From positions 1 to 48,491 of the forward strand of contig JADGHG010000004.1 of NCBI GenBank assembly GCA_019689585.1: 48,491 nt of DNA, given 5' to 3'. Source of the stretch: Clostridia bacterium. GTDB lineage: Bacteria; Bacillota; Sulfobacillia; RBS10-35; JADGHG01. Both the position numbers and the translations under genes were made by a program. The notes under the pieces are model-generated. The model was not told the DNA's origin. It searched no databases and saw only the letters and a program-made list of their open reading frames with translations. This document shows positions 11,570 through 19,323 of the stretch, in pieces. Numbering within the stretch: position 1 is the first letter of the stretch; the number at the start of each line of letters is the position of its first letter.

Positions 11570-13483
11570 GTGAAGGCCGAGGCGACGGAGCTTCGTCCGG
11601 ACGGGCCGCCTCGCGCCGTGCGCGAGGCGCTCGCGCGCCTTCCCGACAAGCCGGGCGTGTACGTCTACCGCGACGCGCGCGGCCAGGTGATCTACGTCGG
11701 CAAGGCGGGCTCCTTGCGCTCGCGCGTCCGCTCGTACTGGCACGCCTCGCGGGCGGACGAGGGCAAGGTGGCCGTGCTCGTGCGCCAGGTAGCCTCGATC
11801 GAGACGATCGTGTGCGCGAACGAGGTCGAGGCGCTCGTCCTCGAGAGCAACCTCATCAAGCGCCACCGGCCGCGCTACAACGTCCGCCTGCGCGACGACA
11901 AGCAGTACCCCTGGCTGCGCATCGACCCGCGCGAGCCGTGGCCCAGGCTCCAGCTCGTCCGGAACCGGCGCGACGACGGCGCCCGCTATTTCGGCCCCTT
12001 CACCGACGCGACGGCCGTCCGCCAGACGATGTCGATCCTGCGCCGCGCCTTCCCGTACCGCACCTGCAGCGACCGGCGCCTCCGGCAGGGCGGCCGGCCG
12101 TGCCTCTACTACCACATCGGCCGCTGCCCGGCGCCCTGCGTCGGCTACGTCGACGAGGCGGCCTACGCCCGCACCGTCGGCCAGCTCGTCGCCTTCCTCG
12201 AGGGGCAGGACGCCTCCGTCCTCGGGGAGCTCGAGCGTCAGATGCAGGATGCGGCCGAGTCGCTCGCCTTCGAGCGGGCGGCCGAGCTGCGCGACCGCAT
12301 CCGGGCGCTCGCGGCCCTGCGCGAGGGCCAGAACGCCGTGCTGCGCACCGTGGCCGACCGCGACCTGGTCGCGATCGCCCGGGAGGGCGACCTGGCCGTC
12401 GCGCAGGTCTTCTTCGTGCGCGAAGGGCGCGTCGAGGGCGGCGCCTCGTTCGTCCTCGACGCCGGGCTGGCCGGGTCGCCCGGCGAGATCCTGGCCGCCT
12501 TCCTCAAGCAGTACTACGAGGGCGGCGCCCCCGTGCCGCGCGAGGTCCTCGTCGACGTCGAGCCGGACGTGGGCGAGGTGCGGGCGCTCGCCGCCTACCT
12601 CGCCGAGCGGCGGGGCGCCCGCGTCACGATCCGCCGCCCGCGGCGGGGCGAGGCCCGGCGCCTCATGGAGCGCGTGCGGGAGAACGCGCGCGAGAGGCTC
12701 GCGGCCGAGCTCTGGCGGCGCGACCGCGCCGAGGCCGGCGCGGAGGAGGCGATGGCGGAGCTGGCGCGCGTCCTGGGCCTCGCCGGCCCGCCCCGTCGCA
12801 TCGAGTGCTACGACGTCTCGAACGTGCAGGGCAGCCACATCGTCGCCGCCATGACGGTCGCCGAGGACGGCCGGCTCGCGCCGGGAGAGTACCGGCGCTT
12901 CCGCATCCAGTCGGTCGTCGGCCGCCCCGACGACTTCCAGTCGCTGCGCGAGGTTTTGGGCCGCCGCTTCCGGCGCGCGCTCGCGGCGCGCGCCGCGGCG
13001 GAAGGCGGCCCGCGCCCCGAGGGCGCCGACGCCAAGTGGGCGCGGCTTCCCGACCTCGTCGTCATCGACGGCGGTCGCGGCCAGCTCTCGGCGGCGCTCA
13101 CCGTCCTGCGGTCTTTGGGTCTCGGCGACCTGCCGGCGATCGCGCTCGCCAAGGGCGAGGAGCTCGTATTCCGCCCGGGCGACCCGCGCCCCCTCGCGCT
13201 GCCCCGCGAGTCGGCGGCCTTGCGCCTCCTGCAGCAGGTCCGCGACGAGGCCCACCGCTTCGGCGTCGCCTACCACCGGAGCCTCCGCTCCCAGGGGGCG
13301 CTGCGATCGCTGCTCGACGAGATCCCGGGAGTCGGTCCGCGCCGCCGGCGGGCGCTCGTGCGCGCCTTCGGTTCGGCCGAGGCGATCGTCGCCGCCGGAC
13401 CCGAGGCCGTCGCGGCCGTCCCCGGCATCCCGCGCGCACTGGCCGAGCGCATCGTCGAACATCTCACACGAGAGATGAGATAG
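11570..13483 (+). CDS. uvrC: Excinuclease ABC subunit C
   Basis: Dual-incision nuclease of nucleotide excision repair that cuts 3' and then 5' of the lesion after UvrAB loading. The 637-aa protein has all expected parts. These are the GIY-YIG domain (KPGVYVYRD, VIYVGKA) near residues 25-60, the four-Cys cluster (CSD...CLYYHIGRCPAPC) and a UVR motif (FERAAELRDRI). The RNase H-like endonuclease domain follows with YDVSNVQGSH and DLVVIDGGRGQLSAA, then paired helix-hairpin-helix motifs (IPGVGPRRRRAL, VPGIPRALAERI). The GTG start follows an extended -10 element by 6 bases and has no ribosome-binding site. The gene is followed at once by the operator and promoter of the DUF2089 cluster. Confidence 0.97.
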   Translation: MKAEATELRPDGPPRAVREALARLPDKPGVYVYRDARGQVIYVGKAGSLRSRVRSYWHASRADEGKVAVLVRQVASIETIVCANEVEALVLESNLIKRHRPRYNVRLRDDKQYPWLRIDPREPWPRLQLVRNRRDDGARYFGPFTDATAVRQTMSILRRAFPYRTCSDRRLRQGGRPCLYYHIGRCPAPCVGYVDEAAYARTVGQLVAFLEGQDASVLGELERQMQDAAESLAFERAAELRDRIRALAALREGQNAVLRTVADRDLVAIAREGDLAVAQVFFVREGRVEGGASFVLDAGLAGSPGEILAAFLKQYYEGGAPVPREVLVDVEPDVGEVRALAAYLAERRGARVTIRRPRRGEARRLMERVRENARERLAAELWRRDRAEAGAEEAMAELARVLGLAGPPRRIECYDVSNVQGSHIVAAMTVAEDGRLAPGEYRRFRIQSVVGRPDDFQSLREVLGRRFRRALAARAAAEGGPRPEGADAKWARLPDLVVIDGGRGQLSAALTVLRSLGLGDLPAIALAKGEELVFRPGDPRPLALPRESAALRLLQQVRDEAHRFGVAYHRSLRSQGALRSLLDEIPGVGPRRRRALVRAFGSAEAIVAAGPEAVAAVPGIPRALAERIVEHLTREMR

Positions 13484-13484
13484 T

Positions 13485-13500
13485 TCAATATCGATATTGA
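13485..13500. promoter_or_regulatory. Perfect 16-bp palindrome, likely operator
   Basis: TCAATATCGATATTGA is a perfect inverted repeat and an AT-rich island in very GC-rich DNA. Its right end overlaps the -35 box of the following promoter, where a bound dimer would block RNA polymerase. The nearest candidate ligand is the HTH-bearing DUF2089 protein encoded downstream (autoregulation). That is inference. Confidence 0.6.
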
Positions 13501-13525
13501 CGGTGTTCATCCGCGGGTGTACGCT
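13497..13525 (+). promoter_or_regulatory. Promoter of the DUF2089-yvlB-like cluster
   Basis: TTGACG (13497-13502) and TACGCT (13520-13525) are separated by exactly 17 bases, giving a good housekeeping-type promoter. Transcription would start near 13532, about 40 bases before the GTG start of the DUF2089 gene. This is the best promoter match I found in the window. Confidence 0.65.
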
Positions 13526-13573
13526 CGCGTCACAAGGCGGCTCGACGGCCGCCGGGACAAGGGGGGCGGTCGG

Positions 13574-13975
13574 GTGGCGCAGCGGGGGCTTCTCGGGCGT
13601 TGTCCTGTCTGCGGCGAGCCGCTCGAGGTGACCGAGCTCGCCTGCCGCAGCTGCGACACGACGATTCGCGGCCGCTTCCTCCTCGGCCGCTTCGCCGCTC
13701 TCACGCCCGAGCAGTGGGAGTTCCTCGAGATCTTCGTGAGGAACCGCGGCAACATCCGCGAGGTCGAGCGCGACATGGGGCTCTCCTACCCGGCGGTGCG
13801 GAGCCGACTCGACGGGCTCGTCGAGGCGCTCGGCTACCCGGAGAAGGCCCGCGAGGCGCAAAAGCCGCGCGGCGAGCCCGGCCTCTCGCGCGAGGAGCGC
13901 CTGCAGGTCTTGGAAGAGCTGAGCCGGGGGGCCATCACGGCGCGCGAGGCGATCGACCGCCTGAGGGGGCGATGA
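13574..13975 (+). CDS. DUF2089-family zinc-ribbon/HTH protein, likely regulator
   Basis: A 133-aa protein with three recognisable parts. Residues 10-27 hold a zinc ribbon (CPVC and CRSC pairs). Residues about 43-88 form a helix-turn-helix-like segment typical of DUF2089 (TPEQWEFLEIFVRNRGN, then MGLSYPAVRSRL). Residues 104-130 carry a SHOCT-like helical motif (RLQVLEELSRGAITAREA). The start is GTG at 13574, because the only upstream in-frame start (13517) overlaps the -10 box, while GGGGGGCGG just upstream can serve as ribosome-binding site. The stop overlaps the next gene as ATGA. It probably controls the cluster through the palindrome at 13485. DUF2089 itself has no firmly established role. 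Confidence 0.85.
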   Translation: MAQRGLLGRCPVCGEPLEVTELACRSCDTTIRGRFLLGRFAALTPEQWEFLEIFVRNRGNIREVERDMGLSYPAVRSRLDGLVEALGYPEKAREAQKPRGEPGLSREERLQVLEELSRGAITAREAIDRLRGR

Positions 13976-15090
13976 CCGTGGACGACGAGCGGCGCCTCAT
14001 CCTGAAGATGCTCGAGGACGGGAAGATCTCCGCCGAGGAGGCGGTCGAGCTCCTCAACGCGCTCGAGGGCTTCGAGGAGGGCGAGTCGCTGCGGCACCGG
14101 CCGGGGGAGGGCCGCCGGCCGGCGCGGGTGCGGGACGTGTCGGACATCGCGCAGGAAATCGCCGAGCGCCTGCAGGCGGAAGGCGAGCGCTGGGAGCGGG
14201 TCGGCGAGGAGATCGCCGAGCGCGTCACCCGGAGCGTCCATCGCCTGGGTTTCCCGTTCTTCTCCTTCGGGCCGCGCGCCGAGGAGGTGAGCGAGTGGTC
14301 GCACGCGGCGCCCGAGGGCGGCCCCCTCACGCTCGCCGTCTCCATCCGCAACGGCTCAGTCCGGGTGGTGGGCGAGGATCGGCCCGACGTGCACGTGCGG
14401 CTCGAGTGCGCCGCCCAGGCCGCGACCGAGGAGGCGGCGCGGGCCGCGGCGCGGGCCATGGGGGAGGTGGAATGGCGGGACGGCACGCTCGTCGTCGCCG
14501 AGGGCGCAGGTCAAGGCGGCCCCTGGGGCGTCCGGCGCATGCGCGTCCGCATCGCCGTCCCGAAGGGCGTGCCGGTCGCGGGCCGGGTCGAGTCCCGCAA
14601 CGGCTCGCTCGGCTGCCAGGGCCTCGTCGTGCCCGAGGGCCGCTCGCTCGCGCTCGTGACGACGAACGCGAGCGTGGAAGTCGCGGACGTGCGCGGCGGG
14701 TCCGTCGAGGCGCGCACGACGAACGGCTCGGTGCGCGTCCGCGCCGTCGACGCCGACCTCGCGGCCGGCACGACGAACGGGTCCGTCCGCGTCCAGCTCG
14801 ACGCGCCGTCGCGCGACCGCGAGGTGTCGCTGCGCACGGCCAACGGCTCGGTCCGCGTCGCCCTGCCCGAGACGGGCGGCCTCGACGTCTCGGCCCGGAC
14901 CGTCGCCGGCTCGGTGCGGAGCGAGTTCCCCGAGCTCGGCACGGGGGCGCGGGTAGGCGCCGGCCGCCACCTGGAGGGGCGGCGGGAGGGGTCGCCGCGC
15001 ATCCGGCTCACGGCGGAGACGCGGAACGGCAGCGTGCGGCTCCTGCGGGCGACGTCCCAAGAGGGCGAGGAGGTGGCGGCCGGTGGATGA
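13972..15090 (+). CDS. YvlB/LiaX-like DUF4097 protein with SHOCT-like N-terminus
   Basis: A 372-aa protein. Residues 3-31 are a SHOCT-like helical motif (LILKMLEDGKISAEEAVELL). A charged helical stretch and a large DUF4097 region of predicted beta-helix coils follow. Eight coil repeats built on NGSVRV (for example SIRNGSVRVV, TTNGSVRVRA, TANGSVRVAL, TRNGSVRLLR) are visible between about residues 120 and 365. This architecture matches B. subtilis YvlB and enterococcal LiaX, which take part in cell-envelope stress responses. There is no signal peptide, so the protein is probably cytoplasmic or exported by an unusual route. GTG at 13978 is a possible alternative start. It overlaps the following gene by 8 bases. 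Confidence 0.85.
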   Translation: MTVDDERRLILKMLEDGKISAEEAVELLNALEGFEEGESLRHRPGEGRRPARVRDVSDIAQEIAERLQAEGERWERVGEEIAERVTRSVHRLGFPFFSFGPRAEEVSEWSHAAPEGGPLTLAVSIRNGSVRVVGEDRPDVHVRLECAAQAATEEAARAAARAMGEVEWRDGTLVVAEGAGQGGPWGVRRMRVRIAVPKGVPVAGRVESRNGSLGCQGLVVPEGRSLALVTTNASVEVADVRGGSVEARTTNGSVRVRAVDADLAAGTTNGSVRVQLDAPSRDREVSLRTANGSVRVALPETGGLDVSARTVAGSVRSEFPELGTGARVGAGRHLEGRREGSPRIRLTAETRNGSVRLLRATSQEGEEVAAGG

Positions 15091-15451
15091 CGAGCGTCTC
15101 CGCATCCTGAACATGGTGGCCGAGGGCAAGGTGACGGCGGAGGAGGCGGCCAAGCTCCTCGACGCGCTCGCGCCCCGGCCCCAGCCGGCGCGGGCCGCGG
15201 CGGCCAAGGGGGGCGCCCCCTCGCGCTGGCTCCGCATCCGCGTCTCCTCGGGCGAGGAGCGCGTCAGCGTCAACGTGCCCCTCAGGCTCCTCGACGCCGT
15301 GAAGGGCTTTCTCCCGCAAGGGGGCATCTCGATCGGCGGCGCGATGATCGACCTCGACGAGATCCTCGACCTCGTGCGCGAGGGCATGGACGGCAAGCTC
15401 GTCGAGGTGAAGGGCGCCGACGGCGAGGAGGTCGAGATCTACGTCGAGTGA
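15083..15451 (+). CDS. Small SHOCT-like domain protein
   Basis: A 122-aa protein whose residues 1-29 repeat the helical motif found at the start of the preceding protein (LRILNMVAEGKVTAEEAAKLL). An Ala/Pro-rich linker and a compact alpha/beta region (RIRVSSGEERVSVNVPLRLL, then MIDLDEILDLVREGMDGKLVEV) follow. Proteins of this form are common next to DUF4097 genes in Bacillota and are of unknown function. The GTG start lies 8 bases inside the preceding gene, which implies translational coupling. It could be a soluble partner that binds the DUF4097 protein through the shared motif. Confidence 0.8.
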   Translation: MDDERLRILNMVAEGKVTAEEAAKLLDALAPRPQPARAAAAKGGAPSRWLRIRVSSGEERVSVNVPLRLLDAVKGFLPQGGISIGGAMIDLDEILDLVREGMDGKLVEVKGADGEEVEIYVE

Positions 15452-15663
15452 GGCGGCTCGCCCTCGCCCCGCCTCGCGCCCTCCCGTCCCGGGGAGCCGC
15501 CCTCGCCCGTCCGGCCCGGCCGCGGCCCCAGCGTGCGGGCCGACCGGTTCGAGGCGGCCCACCACCAGACGAGGACGGCGATCGCGGCGATCGCCACCAC
15601 CCACCACCAGAACATCGCGTTCGCGCCCGTCATCATGCGGCCCAGCTGGAGCTGGAAGGCCAC
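15439..15663 (-). CDS. Small single-span membrane protein
   Basis: A 74-aa predicted protein with one Trp-rich membrane span (FWWWVVAIAAIAVLVWWW) after a short N-terminus and a polar, Gly/Arg-rich tail. The GTG start has a good Shine-Dalgarno run (GGGGGGA about 5 bases upstream on this strand). Its 3' end overlaps the end of the SHOCT-like gene on the other strand by 13 bases. Short Trp-rich membrane peptides of this kind are common near envelope-stress genes. I cannot assign a family, and the frame could still be fortuitous. Confidence 0.5.
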   Translation of the reverse strand: MAFQLQLGRMMTGANAMFWWWVVAIAAIAVLVWWWAASNRSARTLGPRPGRTGEGGSPGREGARRGEGEPPHST

Positions 15664-15764
15664 GTGCGTCCCCCCCGCGAAGCGTCTCCGGCACAGGATG
15701 CCCGGCTGGGCCGGCGGCCATGCGGCCGCGCCGACACGACCCCCTGGGAAGGCGGTGAGCCCTC

Positions 15765-16109
15765 GTGCCCTCGATCCTCTTCCGGTGGCTTTTGAACGGG
15801 ATCGCGCTCGTCGTGGTGGCGTACGTCTTCCCCGGCTGGGTCCGCTTCGCCGACCTCGGGACGGCCGTCGCCGCCGCCGTGCTCCTCGGCATCGTGAACG
15901 CCGTGATCCGCCCGCTCGTCCTCGCGCTCACGCTGCCCCTGAACGTCGCCACCCTCGGCCTCTTCACGTTCGTCGTCAACGCCCTCATGCTCGTCCTCGT
16001 CGCCTGGCTCCTGCCCGGCATGACCGTCTCGGGCTTCCTCGCGGCCGTCTTCGCCTCGATCGCCGTGAGCCTCGTGAGCGGCGTCGTCAGCTGGCTCGTC
16101 GGCCGCTAG
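15765..16109 (+). CDS. YvlD-like family 4 holin-superfamily membrane protein
   Basis: A 114-aa hydrophobic protein with about four membrane spans and the signature VNAVIRPLVLALTLPLNVATLGLF, which matches the YvlD/phage-holin superfamily IV group. In B. subtilis yvlD lies in the yvlABCD envelope-stress operon beside yvlB, and this cluster keeps the pairing. The GTG start is preceded by GGAAGGCGGTG. It may have its own promoter in the 100 bases shared with the divergent small membrane protein gene. The family assignment is strong; the molecular role is unknown. Confidence 0.85.
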   Translation: MPSILFRWLLNGIALVVVAYVFPGWVRFADLGTAVAAAVLLGIVNAVIRPLVLALTLPLNVATLGLFTFVVNALMLVLVAWLLPGMTVSGFLAAVFASIAVSLVSGVVSWLVGR

Positions 16110-16945
16110 GCGGGGAGGACGCGCCCCGTGGGGCCCGGGCGGAGGGGGAGCGGTCGGAGGCCGTGGGCGCGGAGCCTCCGGGACGGGTCGGCCAGGCCGG
16201 CGGGGAAGAGGGCGAGGGCGAGCCGGCCGCCGTCGTCGACGAGGGCGGAGACGGCGCCCGCCTCGCGGGCGCGCGCGACGTCCTCCCGCACCGGCCCGGC
16301 CTCGGGGGCGTCGGCGAGGAGCTCGGCGAGCGCAAGCCACGCGCGCGCGAGGGCCTCGGGGAGCCCATCGGGCGCCGCCGCCGCCGCCTCGGCCGCCGCC
16401 TCCGCCCACGCCCCGAAGGCGCGGTGGGCACGACGACCGCGCGTGGCGAGCCAGGCCTGCGCCACGCTCCGCCGCGCCCAGCCGGGCGCGGGGCGTCGCG
16501 GCGGCCGGAAGAGGGCGAGCCGGGAGGCCAGGGCGCGCCCCACGGCCTCGAAGCCGGCCGGGTCGAGCCGCGCGGCCGGGCGGCCGGCCTCGTCCCGCGA
16601 GATGCGGACGAGGCCGCCGAGAGCCGCCGCGTACGCGTCCGCGAGGGGCTCGGGCGCGCGCCGGCGCGCGGCCAGGGCGGCGCTCGCCCGCCGGGCCGCC
16701 TCCTCCGGGCCGAGGACCGGGGGCGCGAGCGCGCCGCGAAGCGCCTCGCGGGCCACCTGAAGCGCGACGTCGTGCGGGCGCGGGAAGCCGAGCGGCGCGG
16801 TCGCGCGGGCGCGCGGCCCGGCTGCGAGGTAGAGGGCCTCGCTCGGCGCGCTGCCCGGTGCCGCGTCCCACCACGCCGGCGCGAGCGGGAGCGGCGTGGG
16901 CGCCGAGGCGGCGAGGACGCCCGGCACGTGGACGATGGCCGACAT
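16106..16945 (-). CDS. Hypothetical Ala/Arg-rich protein
   Basis: A 279-aa protein that I do not recognise. The ATG is supported by GGAGGGG about 9 bases upstream, and the reading frame covers the interval between convergent yvlD and divergent rapZ. The sequence is helical and rich in Ala, Arg, Pro and Leu, with short Ala runs. No membrane span, signal peptide, metal motif or nucleotide-binding loop is apparent. Hydrophobic/charged alternation and segments such as RISRDEAGRPAARLDPAGF and SALVDDGGRLALALFPAG look like real protein. Opposite-strand open frames over the same DNA are less convincing. Confidence 0.62.
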   Translation of the reverse strand: MSAIVHVPGVLAASAPTPLPLAPAWWDAAPGSAPSEALYLAAGPRARATAPLGFPRPHDVALQVAREALRGALAPPVLGPEEAARRASAALAARRRAPEPLADAYAAALGGLVRISRDEAGRPAARLDPAGFEAVGRALASRLALFRPPRRPAPGWARRSVAQAWLATRGRRAHRAFGAWAEAAAEAAAAAPDGLPEALARAWLALAELLADAPEAGPVREDVARAREAGAVSALVDDGGRLALALFPAGLADPSRRLRAHGLRPLPLRPGPTGRVLPA

Positions 16946-17040
16946 GGCTTTGGCCCCTCCGCCTTCCCCCGGCCGCAGGCCTTGTGGGGCAGGTTCGCCC
17001 CCTTCGCGTCGCGCCCCTCCCGCCAAAGGCGTGTGGCACA

Positions 17041-17943
17041 ATGGGCGCGGGGGCGAGGGGCGCGGACGGAAGCCTCCGGCTCGTCATCGTGACCGGGCTC
17101 TCGGGCGCCGGCAAGACGCAGGCCGTGCGCGCGTTCGAAGACCTCGACTTCTTCTGCGTCGACAACCTGCCGCCCTCGCTGCTCCCGCGCATCGCCGAGC
17201 TCTGCGCCGCGCCCGGGACGGGGATCGCGCGCGTCGCGGTCGTCGTCGACGTGCGCGGTCGCGCCTTCTTCGACGACGCCCTGAGCGCCCTCGCCGAGCT
17301 CGAGCGAGCCGGCTACCCGTACCAGGTGCTGTTCCTCGAGGCGTCGGACGAGGCGCTCCTCGCGCGCTTCAAGGAGACGCGCCGGCCGCACCCGCTCGCG
17401 CCCGAGGGGCGGCTCGTCGAGGGCATCCGCCTGGAGCGGCGTCGGCTCGAGCCCCTGCGCGGACGCGCGACCTGGATCCTCGACACGAGCGAGTTCCGGC
17501 CGCGCGACCTGCGGGCGCACGTGCGCGAGCTCTTCGAGGCCGGCGACCGGCAGGGGCCGTTCGTCTCGATCGTCACCTTCGGCTTCAAGCACGGGCTACC
17601 CCGCGACGCCGACCTCGTGTTCGACGTGCGCTTCCTCCCCAATCCGCACTACGTGCCCTCGCTGCGGCCTTTGGGCGGCGAGGACGCGCGCGTGGAGGAA
17701 TACGTCCTCAAGTGGCCGGCGGCGCGCGAGTTCATCGACCACCTCGAGCGCTTCCTCGACTTCCTCCTGCCTCTCTACGAGGCGGAAGGCCGCGCGCAGG
17801 TGACGATCGCGATCGGGTGCACCGGCGGCCGCCACCGCTCGGTCGTGATCGGCAACGCCCTCGCCGAGCACCTGCGGCGCAGCCGGCGCGCCGTGGCCGT
17901 CGAGCACCGTGACTCCGACCGCGAGGCCGCCCTTGAAGCCTGA
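17041..17943 (+). CDS. rapZ: RapZ/YvcJ nucleotide-binding regulator
   Basis: P-loop protein of the RapZ/YvcJ family. In E. coli RapZ senses glucosamine-6-phosphate and controls glmS expression through small RNAs; in Bacillus YvcJ affects competence. The 300-aa protein has Walker A GLSGAGKT at 19-26, the family motif CVDNLPPSLLPRI, and the C-terminal domain with IAIGCTGGRHRSVVI. The ATG follows a possible -10 (CACAAT) directly, so the mRNA may have little or no leader. It is first in a run that continues through yvcK, whiA and on to glmS. Genes for GlcN6P sensing and GlcN6P synthesis therefore lie on one strand in one run. Confidence 0.96.
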   Translation: MGAGARGADGSLRLVIVTGLSGAGKTQAVRAFEDLDFFCVDNLPPSLLPRIAELCAAPGTGIARVAVVVDVRGRAFFDDALSALAELERAGYPYQVLFLEASDEALLARFKETRRPHPLAPEGRLVEGIRLERRRLEPLRGRATWILDTSEFRPRDLRAHVRELFEAGDRQGPFVSIVTFGFKHGLPRDADLVFDVRFLPNPHYVPSLRPLGGEDARVEEYVLKWPAAREFIDHLERFLDFLLPLYEAEGRAQVTIAIGCTGGRHRSVVIGNALAEHLRRSRRAVAVEHRDSDREAALEA

Positions 17944-17958
17944 GGCGGCGAAGCCGGC

Positions 17959-19323
17959 GTGAGGCTCGTCAGCTGGCTCTACCCGGGGTTGGGCGTGAAG
18001 CGCTGGCTCCTCCTCTTCTCGGCGGGCGTGGCGCTGCTCGCCCTGGGCGCGGGCCTCGTCGTCCACACGAACGTGTTGGCCGTGGCCGACTCGGTCCTCT
18101 CGCGAGTCGCCTACGCGCTTACGGGGCGCTTCCTCGCCCCGGAGGCCCTCGGCCTCCTAGCCGCCCTCGCCGGGCTCCTCCTCGTCGTCGTGGGCGCCCG
18201 CGGCGCCGTCCGCTCGATCCTCGCCGTCGTCGCGCCGAGCGAGGTGCGGGGGCTGGCGGAGCGCGTCTACGAGCGGCGCTATCTGCCCCGCGGCCCCCGC
18301 GTCGTCGCCGTCGGGGGCGGCACCGGTCTCTCCGCCTTCCTCCAGGGCGCGAAGGAGTACACGTACAACATCACGGCGATCGTGACGGTGACGGACGACG
18401 GCGGCAGCTCCGGGCGGCTTCGCGGCGAGCTCGGCATCCCGCCGCCCGGCGACGTGCGGAACGCGCTCGTCGCCTTGGCCGACACGGAGCCGCTCATGGA
18501 GGCCGTCCTGCAACACCGCTTCGGGCGGGGGGCGCTCAAGGGCCACTCGCTCGGCAACCTCTTCCTCGGCGCGCTCTGCGAGTCGCTGGGGAGCTTCGAG
18601 GAGGCGGTGCGCGCGGCCAGCCGCGTGCTCGCCGTGCGCGGCCAGGTCCTGCCGTCGACGGCCGCCGACGTGCGCCTTGTGGCGGAGTTCGCGGACGGAC
18701 GCACGGTCGTGGGGGAGACGGCCATCGTGGCCGCCGGCCGCGAAGGCCGGCGCATCCGGTCGCTGGCGCTCCTCCCGCCCGACTGCCGCGCCCTGCCCGA
18801 GGCGATCGCCGCCGTGCGCGAGGCCGATGCGATCGTGCTCGGGCCGGGCAGCCTCTACACGAGCGTCCTGCCGAACCTGCTCGTCCCCGACCTGCGCGAG
18901 GCGATCCGGCGCAGCCGGGCGCTCCGCGTCTACGTCGTCAACGTGATGACGCAGCCGGGGGAGACGGACGGGATGACGGCGGCCGAGCACCTCGCGGCCG
19001 TCGAGGCCCTCCTCGGCCCGGGCGCGATCGACGCCGTCATCGTCCACGAGGGTCCTCTGGGCGAGGAGCGGCTGCGCGCCTACCGGGCGCTCGGCTCGGA
19101 GCCGGTGCCCGTCGACGCCGAGGCGCTGCGGCGGCGGGGGCTCGTCGTCGTGGCGGGCGACTTCGCGACGAGCGAGGGCCTCATCCGCCACGACCCGAGG
19201 CGGCTCTCCCGCGCCGTGATGCGCCTTCTCCTCGACCGGGGCCTCGCGAACGCGGCGCGCCTCTTCGACCGGGTCGTGCTGGCCGAACGGCTCGCGCGCA
19301 CGGCGCGAGGGGAAGCCGGGTGA
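17959..19323 (+). CDS. yvcK: YvcK, UDP-GlcNAc-binding gluconeogenesis/morphology factor
   Basis: Member of the YvcK/CofD-like family, which binds UDP-sugars and is needed for normal shape and gluconeogenic growth in B. subtilis. The protein is 454 aa, against roughly 320 in Bacillus. The extra length is an N-terminal region of about 110 residues with two strongly hydrophobic spans, which anchors the protein to the membrane. The conserved core starts at RVVAVGGGTGLSAFLQG, followed by TVTDDGGSSGRLR, GDVRNALVAL and LGPGSLYTSVLPNLLV. The GTG start lies 15 bases after rapZ, and the stop overlaps whiA as GTGA. This long form is known from clostridia and other deep Bacillota. Confidence 0.95.
   Translation: MRLVSWLYPGLGVKRWLLLFSAGVALLALGAGLVVHTNVLAVADSVLSRVAYALTGRFLAPEALGLLAALAGLLLVVVGARGAVRSILAVVAPSEVRGLAERVYERRYLPRGPRVVAVGGGTGLSAFLQGAKEYTYNITAIVTVTDDGGSSGRLRGELGIPPPGDVRNALVALADTEPLMEAVLQHRFGRGALKGHSLGNLFLGALCESLGSFEEAVRAASRVLAVRGQVLPSTAADVRLVAEFADGRTVVGETAIVAAGREGRRIRSLALLPPDCRALPEAIAAVREADAIVLGPGSLYTSVLPNLLVPDLREAIRRSRALRVYVVNVMTQPGETDGMTAAEHLAAVEALLGPGAIDAVIVHEGPLGEERLRAYRALGSEPVPVDAEALRRRGLVVVAGDFATSEGLIRHDPRRLSRAVMRLLLDRGLANAARLFDRVVLAERLARTARGEAG

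Noticed and set aside
14300-15060. Tandem DNA repeat in the YvlB-like gene
   Set aside because: The repeated NGSVRV segments are protein coil repeats of DUF4097 with diverged DNA. They are not a mobile or CRISPR repeat.
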